Notes: generated from the sequence alone by a model not told the origin. A DNA stretch of 64,000 nt from Nansenia antarctica (GCA_963989245.1 OZ022358.1:19604895-19668894); one strand, 5' to 3'; positions 42,012-55,379 are shown, counted from the first letter of the stretch. Numbers and translations are program-made.

Positions 42012-43089
42012 GAGATTGTTTCATAACCCGGCCGGTGTGCGTAAAATGTAGAAATGTTGTTCTGATGAATAGGCTATAAAAGTGACATTATAATTAAAAC
42101 AGTTATAACGCATAGCACATGGGCGATGCGCGCCCCCAGACAGTACGCACAAGGCAAGCTTGTGATATATAATAGCGCATTCCTGCGATGTAACTCCATA
42201 CGATTATGTAAGATTATACCCCACCCACCGCTGTATGTAGGGCTAAGCCTAGAACACTTCTTATTATGCGTTATGCTATAGTCTTCTATGCCACTTACTT
42301 GGAGATGGCATCAGGCGACATCAGTGCGACATTCCGGGCAGGTTGGCATGTCTCATGCATGGTGACTTTGCAGAGTGTTGGCGACTTTAATAAGCCCTGG
42401 GAATGGGGAGGACAGAAGGTTCCCGACCCACCCCTTATTCTCATGACACACTCTCGAGCTGCCACGCTATCTTACAGAGTCTATGCAATGCATGCGACAT
42501 TCTGCCAACAGTTATATTATATAGCCATTACTGCTATGTGACGATTTACATATATTAGGTATAACTGTGTTCTATTAATTCGAGTGTAGGCCAAACCTGT
42601 GTATGAAAGAAAGAAATAAGTTGATCCTCTACTTTACGGTGGACAGGCCTCTATCGCCCTTTTTTTTGCATTTATAAACTGGTTTTTTTAGGACGTTTTT
42701 TTTAACGCTTTTCCAATAAATCGGGTCATCGAGTAGGCCTATGTCTCCACATTTACACCAGCAGAAAGGGGGTTGATCGGTCAAAATCGATTCGCAGGAG
42801 CCCCTCTTCTCAATCGTGGCCCCACCTTGACCATCGTTTTACGCACATTCGCGAATGCCCGAATGGTTAGAATTAGAAAGTGCCTCACCTTAATAATCCC
42901 GAGCGCAATTCATGATGCTATTACACACACATCACACACACCGATAGGTCTTATAGTAAACATGATTAAAAGACACATCGGTAAAGGGGAGCTTACTTCT
43001 TTTCTGCTTTAGAGAGCGGTGGGGAGTATTGCCTGTGCCTGGATCGCTCGCCGGCTTTTCGGGACTCTCGTACGACGCTCCCTCACTCC

Positions 43090-43175
43090 GATCAGCTGGC
43101 AGCGCGGTGACGCACTCTGCCCAAGCTGGCCAATCAGAATCCCAGTCTGCCCAAGCTGGCCAATGAGAATCCCAC
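43090..43175. promoter_or_regulatory. Duplicated CCAAT-box segment
   Basis: The 29-bp phrase beginning tctgcccaagctggccaat occurs twice in tandem, giving two CCAAT boxes. With the CpG-containing sequence around it, this could be a promoter, perhaps for the hypothetical minus-strand gene. Inference only. Confidence 0.25.
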
Positions 43176-43238
43176 GTCAAAAGACATTATCTGACGTTAG
43201 TACGCAACGCCCCCTCCTGTGAAATACGAATGCTCTAT

Positions 43239-43475
43239 GGCTGTGTTCGAAATGGCATGCTAGCATACTGCATACTAGCATACTCAATTAGTATATACTG
43301 CATACTGCTTACTAAATTCATAATAAGTATGCCAATACCAGCCGACCGAAAATCTAGTATACATTTCTTGCATACTCAAATTTCACATACTCTACAGTGT
43401 GAACGCACTGCATACTCAACATCTATGTAATATCTAGTATGAGTAGTATGCTAGTATGCCATTCCGAACACAGCC
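43239..43475. mobile_element. Palindromic MITE with GGCTGTGTTCG ends
   Basis: The left end ggctgtgttcgaaatggcat and the right end atgccattccgaacacagcc are inverted copies. The inside is rich in gcatactagcatact-like words. Related ends occur at 18959 and 20211-20281. Confidence 0.8.
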
Positions 43476-44226
43476 CATGTTCAACTCCAACCAATAAATT
43501 CCCTGCATGCCCATGCCTCTTACCTAACCAATAGAATAAGGGAGGAATGATCGACTTTTCTGGAAAAGTTCCATAGGAATCACTTGATTCATTAGATTCT
43601 ATACGCACAAGGTTTTTCATTCAATGTCCTATATGTAGGTCTTACTTGACGAAGACAGCTCAGAAAGAGTTAGTTGGAACAAAGTGCCCCCCTCCTTTGT
43701 AGGCCTACTACTTGTCCTTTGAGTAAAGAGAGAGATGAAGATACATGGAGAAAGTGTATCAAGGGTCCTCATCATTTCCATACTTAATTTCATTAAGAAA
43801 TCTTATGATGGTAGTCTCACTGGATTCTGGGTTAGGAGATAGTTAGTGGAAACTATGAAAGTACCTTTTATACACAGTGTAGACACTATAGATCACTTCT
43901 TTGAGGCAGTCAAAAGCTGTGGTGCCCCTAACTGCTAGTTTGAGAATGAGATGAAATACAATATTTATGAGTGGCATAGCCCGCAAAACGAAACATGCTG
44001 GTCTAAGAGCCTGTAAGGGGCCTCCTGTGATGTCAGCATGTCAAGGTGAACTTGTTAGCCTTTCCAAACCATGCACAGAGGTGGATCAGCTCTGTCTCTC
44101 TCCTCCCTCCTCTCTACTTCTTCTCTTTCTCCCCACCCCCTCTGTCCTTCTGCTCCAGAAACTGTCATCTCCAGATGTAGGTTGATCTGTCTTTAGTCCT
44201 GCCACTGTGGCTCGGTGAGTCAGCAG

Positions 44227-44227
<1 letters not shown>

Positions 44228-44291
<64 letters not shown>

Positions 44292-44352
44292 AGTGTGTAG
44301 CTCAGCCTACAGTACCTGAGTCTTTGATAGAAATGATAAAGCATGTAAGATA

Positions 44353-44441
<89 letters not shown>

Positions 44442-44648
44442 ACAGACACGTAGATAGATGGATGGATGGATAGATAGTTAGATAGATAGATAGAGAGAGT
44501 TAGATAGATAGATACTGTAGATTGATACTGTAGATAGATAGATACATAGATGCATTGGTAGATAGATATTGTAGATAGATAGATAGATAGATAGAGAGAG
44601 TTAGATAGATAGATAGATACATAGATAGATAGATAGATAGATAGATAC

Positions 44649-44711
<63 letters not shown>

Positions 44712-44712
44712 C

Positions 44713-44756
<44 letters not shown>

Positions 44757-44757
44757 G
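44228..44757. repeat. (GT)n, (CAGG)n and (GATA)n microsatellite cluster
   Basis: (GT)n at 44228-44283, (CAGG)n at 44354-44440, then (GATA)n with gaca/catt interruptions to 44757. No coding potential. Confidence 0.97.
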
Positions 44758-44759
44758 GT

Positions 44760-46085
44760 AATATGACTTGCCTTATCTGAGTCCTGTGGCTTTAAGATTG
44801 AACAGCGTCATGAGAGCTGCCGCCGCTGCTTCCTCACTGTCACCTGACGGTGTAAAACACAGTAACCCCTCACGCCACCCAGTCAGCTGTCTCACTCCCA
44901 CACCCTGCGGGTTATTTCCCTGTTTCTTTCCACTCGGAGACACACACTGTAGAATGACTAAACAGCCAGACCCAAGCATGCGTCTGGTCAATGGGGATTA
45001 TGAAATGAGTACACAGTACCGGTACTAGACAGAGGTGTCAGAGACAGGGGCTGTGTGAGGGTTTCTGACCTATTAGTCACTGTCAAGTTGATAGCTTAGC
45101 TACTGTGCTGTGCTGCACATTCCTGGAACTTACCGTGCACTCTGAGAACTAAGGCCTACTGTTCTCCCTCAAGGAGCAGCCCTTTGAACAGCTGGGTCTG
45201 TCTATTCACAAGTTCCAGTTTATTAGGATGTACGCACATGGCAGTCGACATGAAAACGTTTATTCATGCATATTTTACACATGATCCGATTAAAATCAAG
45301 CAATCACATCAAAATATATAAACATCAAGGACAACAGCTGTTGTACTGTGACGCCACCGTTTAAGACGGTTACGTTTGCCTCCATCCCTTCCTGTTACAT
45401 CTACATTACGTGTCTGATGGTATCATTCAACACCAATGATCCCATCCCCATACTTATCCTTAACAATTAAAATGAAATGTGTACCATGCTCCTGCAGTTA
45501 TTACAACCCCGCAGGAATGCTAAAGATGTATGGGGACGCGCGGCGTGGGTGCAGGCTGATCTCTGCTTTGGCTCGGAAACTTGGGTCTATTCTTAGCTCA
45601 GGTGGGCTCTGGGTATAATAGCCCACAGACGGAACATAGCGCCCAGGAGCCAAACTTAGCAGCGGCTAGAAATATGGTGACGGTGCAGGGCAGAAATACG
45701 ATGGAAACTCCTGGGGAAATACCCCGGACGCTGCTGCTTGCTGCTGATGCTCAAATGGGCTACATTCCAATCTGAAAACCCCACTCCCTCTCCCCTCTGC
45801 TCAGGGATATTACAGTTTGGAATCAAACCAAGGGATAGAATTATTCTAATGGCCTTTATGCTTTATCACATGACTGTATTGGTAAATGACAAATCAGATT
45901 TTTTTTACATGATTGGTAAAGGCCTGAGAAGACTTTACGGGAAGACATGAGATAATTGCATTGCCATCACAGACCAAAGATAATGTTCTTGCGTAGATAG
46001 CCTTGGATTACTAGATACACATTGATAGCCTGACTTCACTGCCAACATGAAAGCAGAGTAGAAATCCAGAGCAGCCAAAACTGGT
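44760..46085. other. No recognised gene
   Basis: Unique-looking sequence without a convincing exon. Weak similarity to 3' UTR-like AT-rich DNA only. Confidence 0.4.
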
Positions 46086-46089
46086 GCAT

Positions 46090-47165
46090 TAACTAACAGA
46101 GACTTGGCCCCCTCGGCCCCTTGGCCCCCTCGGCCCCTTGGCCCCCTCGGCCCCTTGGCCCCCCCTTGGCCCCTTTGCCTGCTGACACTGTTGTGTCCAA
46201 ACAAAATAAACCTCGGCACTCAAAAGATCCGTTTGGTAAACCAGACAATACCAGATTCACAAATCTCTGGAAAGTTGAGGGAGCATTTCTCATCCCAAAG
46301 GCCATAACCGAGTATATCCAAAGTCCATCTGGAGTGACAAAAGCAGAAATCTCTTTAGCGCGGTCGGTCAGTGAGTGGAACTTGCCAGTAGCCCTTTAGT
46401 AAATATAACTTACTGACTTGATACTTGGCTGGCCCCACCTGATCAATGCAGTCATCCATCCTAGGCAAGAGAAAAGAGTCAACCATAGTCAAGGCATTGA
46501 CCTTACAGTAATCTGTACAAAGTCGGTACGTACCATCAGGTTTTGGGACAAGAAGACAGGGCGAGAACATGGTATTGCTTCTTCTTCGTCGTATGGGTAG
46601 TTGTTTTCCTCTCCACTCCACCAGGCTCGGGGCCGAGGGGCTACCCTTTTACCACCCCGAGACCTGGTTGAGGGGCTCACCCGGGCTATATTTCTGGACA
46701 CCCCTCCAGAAGCCACGTCATCGTCTCGTCATCTAATACCGACAGACCATGCATCCTGTTGGGGGGGTGGTACACCGGGCAATCCAGGATAACATGGTCT
46801 GCGGTTTGGTCCTCTGCACCACACTCGCACGGCGCATTTGGGGCCAAGCCCCATCTGTGCATTGATGAGCGGAAACGCCCGACGCCTGTCCGAAGACGAT
46901 TGAGCCTCACCCAGGATAGCTTTGGTATTGCTGAACCTAGCCAAAGTGCCTGGTGCTCAACCCTGCTTATAAGCAATTTCCTTCTGCAGGAGGTTACGCT
47001 TCACAGGATTGGCATGGTGATGGTGCTCTTTAATGGGAGAGGCATCACCTCCTACATCAATGTCATGAACGATCAAGGTGTTCTGGCAAGGGACATCAGA
47101 AAATAGGGACTGAGGAGACATCAAAGGGGCAACGAGTGTGGTCTTCTCCGAATCAGACAAATGAG
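46090..47165 (-). mobile_element. Ty3/gypsy pol fragment with nested LINE and minisatellite
   Basis: On the minus strand, 47160-46965 reads LFSDVPCQNTLIVHDIDVG and NPVKRNLLQKEIAY, the protease-RT junction of fish gypsy pol. After a nested LINE (46578-46962), RT resumes with CLLVPKPDGTYRLCTDY, LLKGYWQVPLTD and FGMRNAPSTFQRFVN. Near 46190-46100 a repeat of ccttggccccctcggcc has grown inside the frame. Several frameshifts are present, so it is a dead remnant. Confidence 0.8.
46578..46962 (-). mobile_element. LINE 3' end nested in gypsy pol
   Basis: The minus strand encodes NRLRTGVGRFRSSMHRWG and the zinc-knuckle CECGAEDQTADHVILDC of a LINE C-terminus. A short 3' UTR and a GAAGAAGAAG tail follow at about 46590. 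It is inserted between two halves of one gypsy reverse transcriptase. Confidence 0.8.
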
Positions 47166-48386
47166 ACGAATGACTATCAAGGTTGGCAAGGACTTCAGAA
47201 TTCTAGTCTGGAACTCAAGACTCCAACTCTTCTGGTACCTCACTCATCTCAGTAGGGACACAAGATATTAGATAACACCAGCACTAGTTCTAACATCTTG
47301 CACGCTGGCAATGTCTCTGGAGCAATACCCCTTCAACATAACCATGTGGCACCTGTTAGGATATATATTTTTAGGTTTATATATATATATATAAGGTTTT
47401 ATTGTTCATTTTTGTAGCACCATCTGCTCAGCTATGATGTTGGGTATCTTATCAGTTTTCCTGTTTTAATAGGCACGTTAACACTCAATTCATAGTTTTA
47501 GCCCAATATAATCAAGGCCATTAGGTATTACATCATAGTGGCCAAAAGGGGGAAGGACTCTGTGCTTCCTAAACGTATAATACCATGTAAAATCTGAAGT
47601 GAACAACCTTGCCTCCTGAGACCGCCTCAAGAGTTAGGTCCAGCTGAATGCATCTCTGTACTCTACATGTGATTTTCAATAAATATACCAAGTGTGCAAC
47701 AGAGAACTTCTCTCCTCTTTCTTGGGGCAGTCGACAAAAGAACCGGATCTGTTTTATTCTAACACACCCAAAAACGTGCTACGCAAATTTCCCCCCAATT
47801 TTGGGCTTTATAAAAAACGAACTTGGCGTGAAACTGTGCGCACAGTACCCATGCATACGCACAGAAACTGGAAAAATGAGCAACTGCGACTCCGCTGGCA
47901 GAAGGATGAAACTGGAGAAATGCTTTGAACCATTTGCACCAATATAAATCGGAATATTACCTCCTACGTATTATATATGAAGTGCACACAAAGAATGCAC
48001 ACAAAGAATATACGTGCACATATCTTATTCGCCCTTGTCCTGTAAGCATCATACTGTAGGCCTACATATATGTTTACTGTTCGTATCATATTCATATTCA
48101 TGCAAAGATAGGCCTATTTACTTTTTACCTTCATATTAATTACACGTAGCACAAGGCTGGACATGAACAAGTATTGACACAGTAATAAACGTCTTCATAA
48201 GGGTAACGTTCCCAATAAGTCCAATGATTGCCATGTCCATACATTGAAGAACATGAACAAGCCCACTGTAGATAATTGTCATCCCCAAGCACACCCCATG
48301 AAAACGGACTACGAAAAAAAGAATGTTGGTGTGCGTAAATGTTCTTGCTTGTCTAGGTAAGCAAGCTTTTTACACCAGTTCTACGC
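47165..48386. other. No recognised gene
   Basis: AT-rich with a short (TA)n at about 47375-47395. I see no convincing exon. Confidence 0.4.
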
Positions 48387-48391
48387 AAAGC

Positions 48392-48425
48392 TGTCACGCC
48401 CTCTACCTCAAGGTAGCGGGCAGTG

Positions 48426-48477
<52 letters not shown>

Positions 48478-51400
48478 TCTCCCTCTCTCTCTCTAATCAG
48501 CAGGAGCGTTGTCAGGTGTGCAGGAGTCAGGCTCAGCTGCTCTACATCTGTACTCATTAGTCCTCCATAAAGACCCGGTCCAGCCTTCACTACTCTGCCA
48601 GATCCTAGCTTCTGTTTACAAACTCCGATCTGACTCCTGCCCTGCCCTGCCTTCCTGCCCTGCCCTCCTGCCCTCCTGCCCAACCAGTCCCGCTGCCTGC
48701 CCTACCTGCCCTCCTGCCTGCCCTACCAGTCCCGCTACCTACCTGCCTACCTGTCCTCCTGCCTACCTGCCCTACCTGCCTGCCTGCCGTACCAGTCTCG
48801 CCACCCACCTACCTGCCTGCCCAACCTGCCCGCCTGCCTGCCTGCCTGCCCTACCAGTCCTGTTACCCATCCGCCTGCCTGCCTGTCCTACCTGCCCTCC
48901 TGCCTGCCTGCCCTCCTGCCTGCCTGCCCTACCAGCCCTCCTGCCTGCCTGCCCTACCTGCCCTCCTGCCTGCCTGCCGACTACTCCCCCTGCCTACCTG
49001 CCGACTACTCCTCCTGCCTGTCTGCCGACTTCTCCCCCTGCCTACCTGCCGACTTCTCCCCCTGCCTACCTGCCGACTACTCCCAATACCTACCTGCCGA
49101 CTTCTCCCCCTGGCTACATGCCGACTACTCCCAATACCTACCTGCCGACTTCTCCCCCTGCCTACCCGCCGACTACTCCCAATACCTACCTGCCGACTTC
49201 TCCCCCTGGCTACCTGCCGACTTCTCCCCCTGGCTACCTGCCGACTTCTCCCCCTGGCTACATGCCGACTACTCCCAATACCTACCTGCCGACTTCTCCC
49301 CCTGGCTACCTGCCGACTACTCCCAATACCTACCTGCCGACTTCTCCCCCTGCCTACCTGCCGACTACTCCCAATACCTACCTGCCGACTTCTCCCCCTG
49401 GCTACATGCCGACTACTCCCAATACCTACCTGCCGACTACTCCCCCTGGCTACCTGCCGACTACTCCCAATACCTACCTGCCGACTTCTCCTCCTGGCTA
49501 CCTGCCGACTTCTCCCCCTGGCTGTCTGCCGACTTCTCCCTCTGGCTACCTGCCGACTTCTCCCCCTGGCTACCTGCCGACTTCTCCCCCTGGCTACCTG
49601 CCGACTTCTCCTCCTGGCTACCTGCCGACTTCTCCCCCTGGCTACCTGCCGACTTCTCCCCCTGGCTACCTGCCGACTTCTCCTCCTGGCTACCTGCCGA
49701 CTTCTCCCCCTGGCTACCTGCCGACTTCTCCCCCTGGCTACCTGCCGACTACTCCCCCTGGCTACCTGCCGACTTCTCCCCCTGGCTACCTGCCGACTTC
49801 TCCCCCTGGCTACCTGCCGACTTCTCCACCTGGTTACCTGCCGACTTCTCCCTCTGGCTACCTGCCGACTTCTCCCCCTGGCTACCTGCCGACTTCTCCG
49901 TCTGGCTACCTGCCGACTTCTCCCCCTGGCTACCTGCCGACTTCTCCCCCTGGCTACCTGCCGACTTCTCCGTCTGGCTACCTGCCGACTTCTCCCCCTG
50001 GCTACCTGCCGACTTCTCCCCCTGGCTACCTGCCGACTTCTCCGTCTGGCTACCTGCCGACTTCTCCCCCTGGCTACCTGCCGACTTCTCCCCCTGGCTA
50101 CCTGCCGACTTCTCCGTCTGGCTACCTGCCGACTTCTCCTCCTGGCTACCTGCCGACTTCTCCTCCTGGCTACCTGCCGACTTCTCCCCCTGGCTACCTG
50201 CCGACTTCTCCCCCTGGCTACCTGCCGACTTCTCCCCCTGGCTACCTGCCGACTTCTCCCCCTGGCTACCTGCCGACTTCTCCGTCTGGCTACCTGCCGA
50301 CTTCTCCGTCTGGCTACCTGCCGACTTCTCCGTCTGGCTACCTGCCGACTTCTCCTCCTGGCTACCTGCCGACTTCTCCCCCTGGCTACCTGCCGACTTC
50401 TCCCCCTGGCTACATGCCGACTTCTCCTCCTGGCTACCTGCCAACTTCTCCCCCTGGCTACCTGCCGACTTCTCCGTCTGGCTACCTGCCGACTTCTCCC
50501 CCTGGCTACCTGCCGACTTCTCCCTCTGGCTACCTGCCGACTTCTCCTCCTGGCTACCTGCCGACTTCTCCCCCTGGCTACCTGCCGACTTCTCCCCCTG
50601 GCTACATGCCGACTTCTCCTCCTGGCTACCTGCCAACTTCTCCCCCTGGCTACCTGCCGACTTCTCCCCCTGGCTACCTGCCGACTTCTCCCTCTGGCTA
50701 CCTGCCGACTTCTCCACCTGGCTACCTGCCGACTTCTCCATCTGGCTACCTGCCGACTTCTCCCCCTGGCTACCTGCTAACTTCTCCTCCTGGCTACCTG
50801 CCGACTTCTCCCCCTGGCTACCTGCCGACTTCTCCCCCTGGCTACCTGCTAACTTCTCCTCCTGGCTACCTGCCGACTACTCCCCCTGGCTACCTGCCGA
50901 CTTCTCCCCCTGGCTACCTGCCGACTTCTCCCCCTGGCTACCTGCCGACTTCTCCCCCTGGCTACCTGCCGACTTCTCCCCCTGGCTACCTGCCGACTTC
51001 TCCGTCTGGCTACCTGCCGACTTCTCCGTCTGGCTACCTGCCGACTTCTCCGCCTGGCTACCTGCCGACTTCTCCCTCTGGCTACCTGCCGACTTCTCCC
51101 CCTGGCTACCTGCCGACTTCTCCCTCTGGCTACCTGCCGACTTCTCCCCCTGGCTACATGCCGACTTCTCCCCCTGGCTACCTGCTAACTTCTCCTCCTG
51201 GCTACCTGCCGACTACTCCCCCTGGCTACCTGCCGACTTCTCCCTCTGGCTACCTGCCGACTTCTCCCTCTGGCTACCTGCCGACTTCTCCCTCTGGCTA
51301 CCTGCCGACTTCTCCCCCTGGCTACCTGCCGACTTCTCCTCCTGGTTACCTGCCGACTTCTCCCTCTGGTTACCTGCCGACTTCTCCCCCTGGCTACCTG

Positions 51401-52438
51401 CCGACTTCTCCTCCTGGCTACCTGCCGACTTCTCCCCCTGGCTACCTGCCGACTTCTCCCCCTGGCTACCTGCCGACTTCTCCCTCTGGCTACCTGCCGA
51501 CTTCTCCCCCTGGCTACCTGCCAACTTCTCCCTCTGGCTACCTGCCGACTTCTCCCCCTGGCTACCTGCCGACTTCTCCTCCTGGCTACCTGCCGACTTC
51601 TCCCCCTGACTACCTGCCAACTTCTCCCCCTGGCTACATGCCGACTTCTCCCCCTGGCTACCTGCCGACTTCTCCCCCTGGCTACCTGCCGACTTCTCCT
51701 CCTGGCTACCTGCCGACTTCTCCGTCTGGCTACCTGCCGACTTCTCCTCCTGGCTACCTGCCGACTTCTCCCCCTGGCTACCTGCCGACTTCTCCCTCTG
51801 GCTACCTGCCGACTTCTCCCTCTGGCTACCTGCCGACTTCTCCCCCTGGCTACCTGCCGACTTCTCCCCCTGGCTACCTGCCGACTTCTCCCCCTGGCTA
51901 CCTGCCGACTTCTCCCCCTGGCTGCCTGCCGACTTCTCCCTCTGGCTACCTGCCGACTTCTCCTCCTGGCTACCTGCCGACTTCTCCCCCTGGCTACCTG
52001 CCGACTTCTCCCCCTGGCTACCTGCCGACTTCTCCGTCTGGCTACCTGCCGACTTCTCCTCCTGGCTACCTGCCGACTTCTCCCCCTGGCTACCTGCCGA
52101 CTTCTCCTCCTGGCTACCTGCCGACTTCTCCCCCTGGCTACCTGCCGACTTCTCCTCCTGGCTACCTGCCGACTTCTCCCCCTGGCTACCTGCCGACTTC
52201 TCCCCCTGGCTACCTGCCGACTTCTCCTCCTGCCTACCTGCCGATTACTCCCCCTGCCTGTCTGCCGACTTCTCCCCCTGGCTACCTGCCGACTACCTCT
52301 CCTGCCTGACCCACCCACTTGCCTAACGACCATCCTATCTGTCTACTCTCTTTAAATAAATACACCCCATTGTGGTTTTTTGCTCGTAAACTGTCTCTGG
52401 TCTGTGTCTGCGCTTGGGTTTCTATCTGATCTGTAACA
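48392..52438 (+). mobile_element. LTR-like (solo LTR) element carrying a giant minisatellite
   Basis: The element starts TGTCACGCC and ends CTGTAACA (TG...CA). It is flanked by an exact 5-bp duplication AAAGC at 48387-48391 and 52439-52443, both hallmarks of LTR retrotransposons. A TATA-like ccataaagacccgg at about 48565 and AATAAA at 52355-52360, about 80 bp before the end, fit a U3-R-U5 layout. Between them CTGCC-type simple sequence grades into a 24-bp minisatellite. No gag or pol is present. Most likely a solo LTR or a non-autonomous relative. Confidence 0.7.
48960..52290. repeat. 24-bp minisatellite, about 135-140 units
   Basis: The unit is tacctgccgacttctccccctggc. From about 49080 on the register never slips: the pattern returns every 120 bp (five units). 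Early units alternate with a variant reading actactcccaataccta. Variation is mostly cccct, cctcct, ccgtct or ccctct before ggc. Because 24 is divisible by 3, several frames are open. Plus strand, 48509-52309 (1266 codons) gives repeats of YLPTSPPG. Minus strand gives EKSAGSQG and RSRQVARG repeats. Confidence 0.97.
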
Positions 52439-52639
52439 AAAGCTTTATAAATGAGGGCCCTAACACCCACAACAACCTGTCCAATTACAAGAGGCGAGTT
52501 CAACTGAATGCAGAGACATACTAACACAGCTTATTAGTTCATTCTTCCAGTCTTACCCTTCTAGTTGTTTTACTGTTTCTTGTTTTGTGTGTTTGTCTCT
52601 CTGGCTCTGTTCTGTTTGTCCCATTCCCTTGTAAAACGA

Positions 52640-52950
52640 CCTTTGGTTTGTGAAAGGCGCTATATAAATGTAAGTTATTAATATTATTATTATTATTATT
52701 GCTTTACAAGGCACTACATGGTCTGGCTTCCGAATACATGTCTGACATGTCTGGTTTTAAAATATGCACCCACTAGATCCCTCAGGTCCTCTGGTAATTG
52801 GTTGTTCCAGGGGGTCCGAACAATTACTGTCTATTTTTCTTATCTCCTACCTCTTGTTTTATTGTATTGTGGTTTATTTACTATTGTTTTTATGTTCAGC
52901 ACTTTGCATTCAATGCATGACTTGTGCTATATAATTACAGTTTGATCGAC
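52640..52950 (+). mobile_element. L2/CR1-type LINE remnant
   Basis: ggcgctatataaatgtaagttattaat with (TTA)n at 52675-52698, then a second fragment gctttacaaggcactacatg and a further 3' UTR-like stretch. Confidence 0.5.
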
Positions 52951-53500
52951 ACATTGGTTGAATAGAGCAAATTGGGAAGGGGCATAACAGGTGTCCTGGT
53001 GTTCCTTACCAATCTGCTAAAAGGTCATTTGTAAAAAAAAAAGTTAATTACCCTAGAAGAGACAACAATAAGCATAACCATTAGTGTGACCAAACATTCC
53101 CTTGAAAGAGCGTCGGGGTACACCAACTAACAAAAAAAGTAAACAGTGTTTTCCACAGAACATCAGCCGGAGCTTGGGATGCGACACCATTTGTATCCCC
53201 ATAGCAACTGTAATGAGCTGATTCACCATTGGCTGAGTTTCTGTGGAACATTATTAAAAATACACAAAAATACTGGAAAGAACCATCACACAATAGTGAA
53301 AATTACATCAAAATTCTACTCATAAAATACACATTACTGTAAAATAAGATCAAATATGACCCTACATCCAACTATGAAACATCCAAACGTAATGATAAGG
53401 AAAAAAGGATGTGTCGATTTGATCACAGACAGGATGTCTGCCAAGTGTGTCCATCTGTGACACAATGTACCCCAAACACTTGTTGTCTCAAACACAAAGT

Positions 53501-53749
53501 CGTGACGTTAGAATTATAAGGTTCTATCTCCATTTTTGGTCAAAATTGAGTTTTTTACATAATCTGACCCATTAGGTGTTTATTAATGCCTGTGTGGTGT
53601 TATTTTTAAAATGTTGAAATGTTTTAGTTAGAAATTAATAAAATACAAAGGTTCCATCTCACAAAACATAATGGAATGTAAACACGTTGACGCTCAATAT
53701 CTCTGAACTGCCCTAAACGGAGATAGAACCTTATAATTCTAAGCTCACG
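53501..53749 (+). mobile_element. CGTGA-type MITE, copy 6 (minimal)
   Basis: Forward orientation, one 26-bp unit, flanked by AAGT at 53497-53500 and 53750-53753. With 249 bp it is the shortest copy. Confidence 0.88.
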
Positions 53750-53753
53750 AAGT

Positions 53754-54290
53754 GTCTCAGTAAATCGGTCTCAGTTGATTCAGGCAATTCCTTTGGCTCA
53801 CAAACACAGAGAGTGATTCACGTGTAAACACATGTAAACATAATAAGTGGTCCCGATTGTAACCAACGACTGTCATCATAATTTCAAACCACTTTACTAA
53901 TCAGTCTGTCTTGAAACCCCTCTACACTTGATTTATAATGATTAAATGGATTTTGAGCACTGTGACAGGGCCTGTCCATCGCATTTCTTTCTTTGCATCA
54001 AGATTTTTTATTTAATTTTTTATTTCAAATGTATTATTGCATGTGAGTGGGGACAATCTCTTTTTTCTATTGACTTCATCTACGCACCACCAAGTTTATT
54101 CTGGTCAGTGTGCTTCTAGTCAGTGGTTTTCACCTATTTCTTTAGAGCCCATATATTATTCTGGTCTGTCATAAGTGAGAGAGGGGAAAATGACATGGGG
54201 TTGACCCATCACTGACCACAGGTCGACTGTGGGGAGAGCTCCTAAAATAGCCCAGAGAGACAGGTCCCACAGCACTAGAGTTTCACCTGA
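53754..54290. other. No recognised gene
   Basis: Unique-looking AT-rich sequence. The part from about 54050 may be 3' UTR of the L1-type element on its right. Confidence 0.4.
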
Positions 54291-55335
54291 AGTATCACAT
54301 CTTTCTGCAGTATAGGTCAACTAAATCATCAGGGAGATCATCAAGAAAGGGTTGCCAAATACTATAGGAAAAGTTGTCATTCCCCCTTAATGCAGCACTG
54401 AGGCGTTCCATAGGAATGACCTTAAAAGTGTCTCTGTACCACTGTGTGACTGTGGGGGGTTTCTCCTCGATCCACTGGAATAGGATGCATCGCCTCGCCA
54501 GAAGTAGAAGTTTACTCATTAAAGTCAACCGTCCAGTGGAGAGAGGGAGTTTCCCCGTAGGTATATTCAGATTAAACAAGCCTGGCTCAGCCCCAACCGA
54601 AGTGTGGAATACCGAGCTAAGTTTCCTAGCAATGTTTTTCCAGTATCTGGATATCAAGGGGCATTGCCAGATACAATGAAAATAAGTTCCTACATCCTTT
54701 TTGCATTTCACACAGATGGGAGAAATCTGGGGATTCATTTTGTTTAGGAAGTGGGGAGTGCGTTGTAGTCTGTGTAATATTATGTAGGCCTACTGACTCT
54801 CTCTGAGCCTATTACAGGTGAATATTTTCTTAGCAGATTCAAAAGCATCTGACCACATGTCGGCATCAAGTTCAACCTCCAAATCCTTTCCCCATAGCTC
54901 TCTAGATCTGTTGATATTAATAGAGTTAGTAGAGTAAAGTTTTTCATAAAAAAAGGAAATGCATTTTTTGTTGTTAAAGGGAGTTGAGTTAAAATTGAGA
55001 AGGAAGTTATCAATTGAGCTTTTCATTGGTTGGTCTGTTGGGAATGATAGATCAGATTTTACTAAATGGATCACCTGAAGGAATGCAAAAAAGTGATTGT
55101 GAGGTATTTCGTATTTACTCTGAAGTTGTGAGAATGACATGAAATTATCACCTTCGAATAAGTCAGTGACAAGTCTTAGTTGCTTTGAGTGCCAGTCTTC
55201 AAATATACTCTTTCTTACACCAGGAGGGAAAGCTTTATTTTGAGATATAGGTTGTAGTGCTGATGAAAAACATCTCCGGCCAACATGTTTAATAATATCA
55301 CGCCATATCGTAAGTGTGCTATATATCATAGGATT
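54290..55335 (-). mobile_element. Fish L1-type LINE, 5'-truncated
   Basis: On the minus strand, 55329-54790 and 54738-54295 encode two halves of the ORF2 C-terminus (FPPGVRKSIFEDWHSKQLR, then ICVKCKKDVGTYFHCIWQC with the terminal CCHC motif, ending DLPDDLVDLYCRKM). The frame breaks near 54740-54785, so the element is inactive. Confidence 0.85.
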
Positions 55336-55379
55336 GTCCTTGACCCCCTAAACCCATCCTTTTAATATTGCATTTAAGT

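Noticed and set aside
48509..52309. A 1266-codon protein resembling the RNA polymerase II CTD
   Set aside because: The frame is open because the repeat unit is 24 bp; other frames on both strands are also open for hundreds of codons. There is no conserved domain, no splice context and the upstream part is simple CTGCC sequence. It lies within an LTR-like element.
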